Program-made: the position numbers and the translations under genes
Shown: in pieces, positions 31,364 through 34,999 of the stretch
Position numbering within the stretch: position 1 is the stretch's first letter
How the letters are laid out: each line of letters starts with the position of its first letter
The notes under the pieces: model-generated
What the model was told of the DNA's origin: nothing
The model's input: only the letters and a program-made list of their open reading frames with translations
Databases searched by the model: none
NCBI RefSeq assembly: GCF_910577345.1
Contig: NZ_CAJTMT010000034.1
Location: 1-34,999 of the forward strand
Reading direction: 5' to 3'
Source: an uncultured Duncaniella sp.
Lineage (GTDB): Bacteria; Bacteroidota; Bacteroidia; Bacteroidales; Muribaculaceae
DNA: 34,999 bases

Positions 31364-31497
31364 AGTCTGAGAGATGTGAGAATATGGAATGTTGGAAAAA
31401 ACTATTATATATACAAATAGACTTGTCGAATTGTTAATTGTAAAGTTGTTTTGAGCGTCATCTGCGCGGATTTATATATTTTTAGGGAATGTTTAGG

Positions 31498-31529
31498 TTT
31501 GGAAAAACGGGGAATTGTGTGTAAATTTG
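31498..31529 (+). promoter_or_regulatory. dnaX promoter
   Basis: TTTG (31498-31501) and TAAATTTG (31522-31529) are 20 bp apart. The ATG at 31535 is only 5 nt after the -7 box, which argues for a leaderless or nearly leaderless transcript and against the upstream in-frame start at 31451. Confidence 0.75.
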
Positions 31530-31534
31530 TGGAT

Positions 31535-33466
31535 ATGGAAAACTATATTGTCTCGGCACGAAAATACCGTCCGTCGACGTTTGACAGCGTTGTCGGTCAG
31601 AAGGCTCTCACGGCCACGCTAAAAAATGCCATAGCCACTCACAGACTGGCACATAGCTATCTATTCTGCGGTTCGCGCGGTGTGGGAAAGACATCGTGTG
31701 CGCGAATTTTCGCCAAGACAATCAACTGCTCCAATCCGACTCCGGATGGCGAGGCGTGTAACGAGTGCGATAGCTGCCGCGCGTTCAATGAGGGTAACTC
31801 GCTGAATATCATTGAGCTTGACGCTGCGTCCAACAACGGTGTCGACGACATCCGTCAGCTCGTCGAGCAGGTGCAGATACCGCCGTCGCAGGGAGCCTAC
31901 CGCGTGTTTATCGTCGATGAGGTCCACATGCTCTCCCCTGCCGCTTTCAATGCTTTCCTGAAGACTTTGGAGGAACCGCCGTCATACGTCATCTTCATTC
32001 TCGCTACGACGGAGAAACACAAAATTATCCCCACCATCCTGTCGCGCTGCCAGATATATGATTTCAAGCGCATTACGGTGAGGGATATGATTGACCATCT
32101 GTCGTACGTCGCTTCGCAGGAGGGTATGACTGCCGATCCGGCTGCCCTCAATGTAATCGCGCGCAAGGCCGACGGTGCGATGCGCGACGCGCTCTCTATC
32201 TTTGACCAGGTGGCTGCATCGTCGAGAGGCAATATCACCTATCAGAGTGCTATAGACAACCTCAACGTCCTTGACTATAACTACTACAACAAGCTCCTTG
32301 ACTGTTTCCTCGCAGGAAAGGTGCTCGACACATGGCTGATATATAAGGAGATTCGTGACCGAGGATTTGACTCGCATTTCTTCATCAACGGTCTGGCCGA
32401 CTATATGCGCGACCTGATGGTGGCCATGGATCCCTCGACTATGGTGCTCCTTGAGGCTGACGACGAGGCGCGCAAGGCAATGGCCTCGATGGCTGCGAAA
32501 TGTACGCCCGATTTCATCTACCGGGCAATGAATCTCTGCAATGAGGCGGATCTCAACTACCGCGCCGCCTCCAACAAGCAGTTTCTCATAGAGCTGACAT
32601 TGGCGAAGATATGCCAATTGCTAAGCCCCTCTCCCGCTAACAGTGGCGCAGGTGAGGGGCGGTTACAGAAGATTCAGAACGCCACTCCCTCCCACTCTCC
32701 CGCTCAGCCTGCTCCGGCTCAACAACAGACCGCTTCTGCGCCAAGACCTGCTGCATCCGCTCCACAGGCCGCCCCTGCATACGCCCAGTCCGCTCCGCAG
32801 CAAGCGCAACAATATCCGGCGCAGAATCCTCCTGCGTCGGGAGTGCAAAACGCGCAGAACCCCTACCCGACTTCCACGCCGCAACCCGCAGTCCGTCAGG
32901 CTGCGCCCTACCCTTCATCCGCGCCTCAGACACCCTCTGTGGCCTCTTCGCCAGCCGTCTCCTACGGGAATCCTCCTGCACCGTCAGGAGGGGCAAAACG
33001 GCCTTTAAAACGCCCCACATCCACATTCTCCATCAATCCTGCCAAGAATCAGGCCCAGAACGCGGCGCAGGCCTCTTCGGCGGCTTCGACACGCGAACCA
33101 CGCAACGGTCTCTATACGCGCGATCAGCTCAATAAAGCGTGGCAGGACTTCATCAACATGCATCCGACCGAGCATATTCTGATAAATACGATGCGCGCGT
33201 CGTTCCCCGCTCAGGTTGATGGCCACCATTATAAAATAATGGTAGAGAATGAGATGCAGCTCAACATGGTCGAGCAACGGAGCATGGAACTTCACACGTT
33301 TATCCGTGATGCTATCGACAACGACCATTTCATGCTCACTGTCGAGGTGAACCAGGGAGCAGCCTCGCCCCACACATGGAGCGAACGCGAGGTGCTTGCC
33401 CACATGGTCGAGAATATCCCTGCGCTCAAAGGATTCATGGAAGATCTCGGCCTGACCTTGGGGTGA
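31535..33466 (+). CDS. dnaX: DNA polymerase III subunits gamma and tau
   Basis: DnaX is the clamp-loader ATPase and organiser of the replisome. The 643-aa protein starts ENYIVSARKYRPSTFDSVVGQ. Walker A is GSRGVGKTS (46-54); a zinc site uses Cys65, 75, 78 and 81; Walker B is VFIVDEVHML (near 122-131); the RCQIYDFKR sensor region is near 172-180. After residue 363 comes a long Pro/Ala/Gln-rich linker (to about 525), then a C-terminal domain (LNKAWQDFINMHPTEHILINTMRASFPAQV). A palindromic repeat is inserted in frame at the linker start. No A-run slippery site for a gamma-making frameshift is evident. The ATG at 31535 is chosen from the family N-terminus. Confidence 0.95.
   Translation: MENYIVSARKYRPSTFDSVVGQKALTATLKNAIATHRLAHSYLFCGSRGVGKTSCARIFAKTINCSNPTPDGEACNECDSCRAFNEGNSLNIIELDAASNNGVDDIRQLVEQVQIPPSQGAYRVFIVDEVHMLSPAAFNAFLKTLEEPPSYVIFILATTEKHKIIPTILSRCQIYDFKRITVRDMIDHLSYVASQEGMTADPAALNVIARKADGAMRDALSIFDQVAASSRGNITYQSAIDNLNVLDYNYYNKLLDCFLAGKVLDTWLIYKEIRDRGFDSHFFINGLADYMRDLMVAMDPSTMVLLEADDEARKAMASMAAKCTPDFIYRAMNLCNEADLNYRAASNKQFLIELTLAKICQLLSPSPANSGAGEGRLQKIQNATPSHSPAQPAPAQQQTASAPRPAASAPQAAPAYAQSAPQQAQQYPAQNPPASGVQNAQNPYPTSTPQPAVRQAAPYPSSAPQTPSVASSPAVSYGNPPAPSGGAKRPLKRPTSTFSINPAKNQAQNAAQASSAASTREPRNGLYTRDQLNKAWQDFINMHPTEHILINTMRASFPAQVDGHHYKIMVENEMQLNMVEQRSMELHTFIRDAIDNDHFMLTVEVNQGAASPHTWSEREVLAHMVENIPALKGFMEDLGLTLG
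32625..32660 (+). repeat. In-frame GC-rich palindrome in dnaX
   Basis: GCCCCTC (32625-32631) pairs with GAGGGGC (32654-32660), with further pairing inside. It encodes SPSPANSGAGEGR at the linker boundary. The CCCTCTCCCGC...GTGAGGG form resembles widespread bacterial palindromic repeats. Confidence 0.6.
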
Positions 33467-33517
33467 TGAATCCGACAAGCCTGCCTATCAGTCAGTTGTA
33501 ATATTTATGAATGCCTT

Positions 33518-34198
33518 ATGGATTATGAAATTATAAAGAGCCGTCATTCGGTGAGGGCTTACCTTGACCGTCCGATTCCTGCCGGGAAGGTGGAGAGCAT
33601 TGAAGCCATGATTCGTGAATGCAACGAGGCGGCAGGTCTTGACATTCAGTTGGTGACGGATGAACCGAAGGCTTTCGGGACTTCGCTGATGGCGCGTTAC
33701 GGCAAATTTGAGAATGTCAGGAATTATATATGTATGATAGGGCCAAAGGGGGGCGACACCGAGGAAAAGTTGGGCTATTATGGTGAACGTCTTGTCCTTA
33801 AGACACAGGAAATGGGTCTGAATACCTGTTGGGTGGGGATGAGTTTCAAAAAGGGTAAGGTTCCGGCAAGGATAGCCGAGGGAATGAAGCTCTATGCCGT
33901 GATAGCCATAGGCTATGGAAAGACGCAGGGTGTGTCACATAAAATAAAGTCACCCGACCGTATATGCCCTGAAATCGCTTCGACACCCGGATGGTTCAAG
34001 AGAGGTGTGGACTGCGCGCTGTTGGCACCGACAGCCGTAAATCAACAGAAATTTCATTTCAAATGGCTCGGAGGAAAGCGCGTGGTGGCTTCAACCTCGT
34101 GGGGATTCTACGCAAAGATGGACCTCGGTATCGCCAGACTCCACTTCGAACTTGGCGTCCGGCCGGAGAAAGTGGAGTGGGAGAGAGGTGACCTATAA
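33518..34198 (+). CDS. Nitroreductase-family protein
   Basis: This 226-aa protein matches the putative nitroreductase family close to TM1586 (PF14512): an N-terminal SRHSVRAYLDRPIP (8-21) that resembles the FMN-phosphate-binding R-x-S-x-R-x-F motif, a central YYGERLVLKTQEMGLNTCWVGMSF (about 87-110), LYAVIAIGYGKT, then a C-terminal half repeating the fold (WFKRGVDCALLAPTAVNQQKFHFKWLGG). It probably binds FMN and reduces an unknown substrate with NAD(P)H, though such proteins often lack demonstrated activity. It is 51 bp after dnaX. It ends immediately before the convergent antitoxin gene. Confidence 0.85.
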   Translation: MDYEIIKSRHSVRAYLDRPIPAGKVESIEAMIRECNEAAGLDIQLVTDEPKAFGTSLMARYGKFENVRNYICMIGPKGGDTEEKLGYYGERLVLKTQEMGLNTCWVGMSFKKGKVPARIAEGMKLYAVIAIGYGKTQGVSHKIKSPDRICPEIASTPGWFKRGVDCALLAPTAVNQQKFHFKWLGGKRVVASTSWGFYAKMDLGIARLHFELGVRPEKVEWERGDL

Positions 34199-34516
34199 CT
34201 ACACGGCAACGAATGTCGGTGTGAATTCAATCCCGAGAGCGTTGGCAATTCTCATAAAACTTGAGAGTTGGATATCGGCCTGACCGTTTTCAACGCGCGA
34301 GATATATGTACGGGCAACCCCAACTTTGTCAGCTATCTCTTTCTGTGTTATTTTCAGTTCCTTACGCCTGTCGCGAAGGATGGAGCCATAGTACCAAGCC
34401 ATAGCCTCATCTTTGAATCTCTGACGGCTTTGGCTGCCTTCTGCTCCATATTTATTATCGAGAAGTTCGCCGGCCGTGTGGAGACGGTTAAGTTTTTCTA
34501 TATCAAATTTTCTCAT
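34199..34516 (-). CDS. higA: HigA-like antitoxin, XRE helix-turn-helix
   Basis: This 105-aa protein has an N-terminal segment (about 1-45), then an XRE-type HTH domain: RDRRKELKITQKEIADKVGVARTYISRVENGQADIQLSSFMRIANALG (about 49-96), with the recognition helix around ARTYISRVEN. It overlaps the toxin gene by 4 bp (ATGA at 34513-34516). The toxin-first order is the HigBA arrangement. It should bind and inhibit the toxin and repress the shared promoter. The gene ends 1 bp after the nitroreductase stop codon on the opposite strand. Confidence 0.87.
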   Translation of the reverse strand: MRKFDIEKLNRLHTAGELLDNKYGAEGSQSRQRFKDEAMAWYYGSILRDRRKELKITQKEIADKVGVARTYISRVENGQADIQLSSFMRIANALGIEFTPTFVAV

Positions 34517-34869
34517 GATTCGAATTGTTTTAGGATATCCTCTGCTATTTTGATTTGTCTGGTATAGTCCTTTGTGGACTTTTTTTGAAAACAGTTAAGG
34601 ATAAGTATTTGTGTTGCCTCGATTATGTTATCGTGGTCTATCGCGAAAAGAATAGTCCTATATTCATTGTTTCCGACCGATACCCTCATTTCATATAAGT
34701 CAGTAGAACTAAGGTGTTTGACAAATTTTGTACTTATTATATGTTCATATCGGACTAATTGAAGCACATAATCGAATTTTGTCTTTACCTTAGTGGGTAA
34801 AGAATTGTAGAATTCTAAAAATTCGTCGGAGAAGTAGAGTTCCCTGATATGTTTCTTTGCGGTATCCAT
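34513..34869 (-). CDS. higB: HigB-like RelE-superfamily toxin
   Basis: This 118-aa protein resembles the phage-derived Gp49-like/HigB group of ribosome-dependent mRNA interferases: FSDEFLEFYNSLPTKVKTKFDYVLQLV near the start, HLSSTDLYEMRVSVGNNEYRTILFAID in the middle, and the characteristic NCFQKKSTKDYTRQIKIAEDI (F-x-K-K-S-x-K-x...) near the end. Three possible starts lie close together; the TTG at 34878 overlaps the -7 box and is excluded. The ATG at 34869 is preferred to 34872 because the predicted transcription start lies at about 34871. First gene of the operon. Confidence 0.87.
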   Translation of the reverse strand: MDTAKKHIRELYFSDEFLEFYNSLPTKVKTKFDYVLQLVRYEHIISTKFVKHLSSTDLYEMRVSVGNNEYRTILFAIDHDNIIEATQILILNCFQKKSTKDYTRQIKIAEDILKQFES

Positions 34870-34875
34870 CATTGG

Positions 34876-34907
34876 CAAAGGTAACGAATAAGTTACATTT
34901 TAACAAA
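34876..34907 (-). promoter_or_regulatory. higBA promoter
   Basis: On the minus strand TTTG (34907-34904) and TACCTTTG (34883-34876) are separated by 20 bp. The higB ATG is 6 nt after the -7 box, implying a leaderless transcript. The sequence beyond (34908-34999) is AT-rich and shows nothing else. Confidence 0.75.
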
Positions 34908-34999
34908 TGAAAAGAGATTAAAGTTTTGTCATTGGTTTTAAAAATCCTATAATAATTGGTGGTATATAATAAAAATAGGTGTAGGGTGGGGTAGTGGAG

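Noticed and set aside
31451..31534. Longer DnaX start
   Set aside because: It would run through the -33 and -7 boxes; the family N-terminus begins at residue ENYIVSARKYRP.
32643..33026. Overlapping frames in the dnaX linker
   Set aside because: They arise from the GC-rich low-complexity linker and have no independent support.

Overview
The window looks like chromosomal DNA from a gut Bacteroidota (order Bacteroidales), most likely Muribaculaceae or a close relative. The grounds are several promoters of the Bacteroidota form TTTG-N18-20-TAnnTTTG, lipoproteins and families typical of Bacteroidales (DUF4230, DUF4919-like, GH3-like adenylase, DUF4160/DUF2442), and no clear Shine-Dalgarno dependence. 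Coding DNA is moderately GC-rich, while gaps between genes are AT-rich or packed with repeats. No rRNA, tRNA, CRISPR array, transposase or integrase was seen.

Layout. 1-525 is repeat-rich non-coding DNA. 526-4796 (+) is housekeeping: recF, an overlapping DUF721 gene, a hot-dog thioesterase, an RsmF-like rRNA m5C methyltransferase and trmD. 4870-5660 (+) is a small protein plus GNAT acetyltransferase, a likely toxin-antitoxin pair, followed by a secreted pectinesterase. 6741-8699 (-) is an operon of DUF4160, DUF2442 and a large lipoprotein. 9054-12990 (-) holds leuS and nadA. 12977-13431 is an AT-rich region dense in DnaA-box-like 9-mers and is a candidate replication origin. 13501-19312 (-) carries a repeat-containing unknown protein, an alkaline phosphatase, a GH3-like enzyme, a DUF4919-like protein and a membrane protein. 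19589-21331 (+) is an AAA ATPase plus DUF4435 pair resembling the PARIS anti-phage system (AriA/AriB). 21469-29412 (+) holds a flippase-like membrane protein, an unknown membrane protein, aroA, a small conserved protein, a metal ABC permease, a tiny Gly/Pro lipoprotein, a 686-aa single-pass protein and an OmpA-like lipoprotein. 29413-30139 is an island of nested inverted repeats between convergent genes. 30140-31363 (-) is a pair of DUF4230 genes. 31535-34198 (+) is dnaX and a nitroreductase-like gene. 34199-34869 (-) is a higBA-type toxin-antitoxin operon.

The non-coding DNA is unusual. At least four dispersed repeat families recur: six copies of a short GC-rich hairpin; degenerate 7-bp arrays (ACAACTC/AAAACTC) that run from one gene's stop codon to the next gene's start; four long inverted-repeat elements with (GG)GTACATAA-type ends; and a GGGCTAATAGG-type repeat. 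The compact accessory islands (GNAT pair, DUF4160/DUF2442 operon, AAA-DUF4435 pair, higBA) sit between conserved genes and each has its own recognisable promoter.
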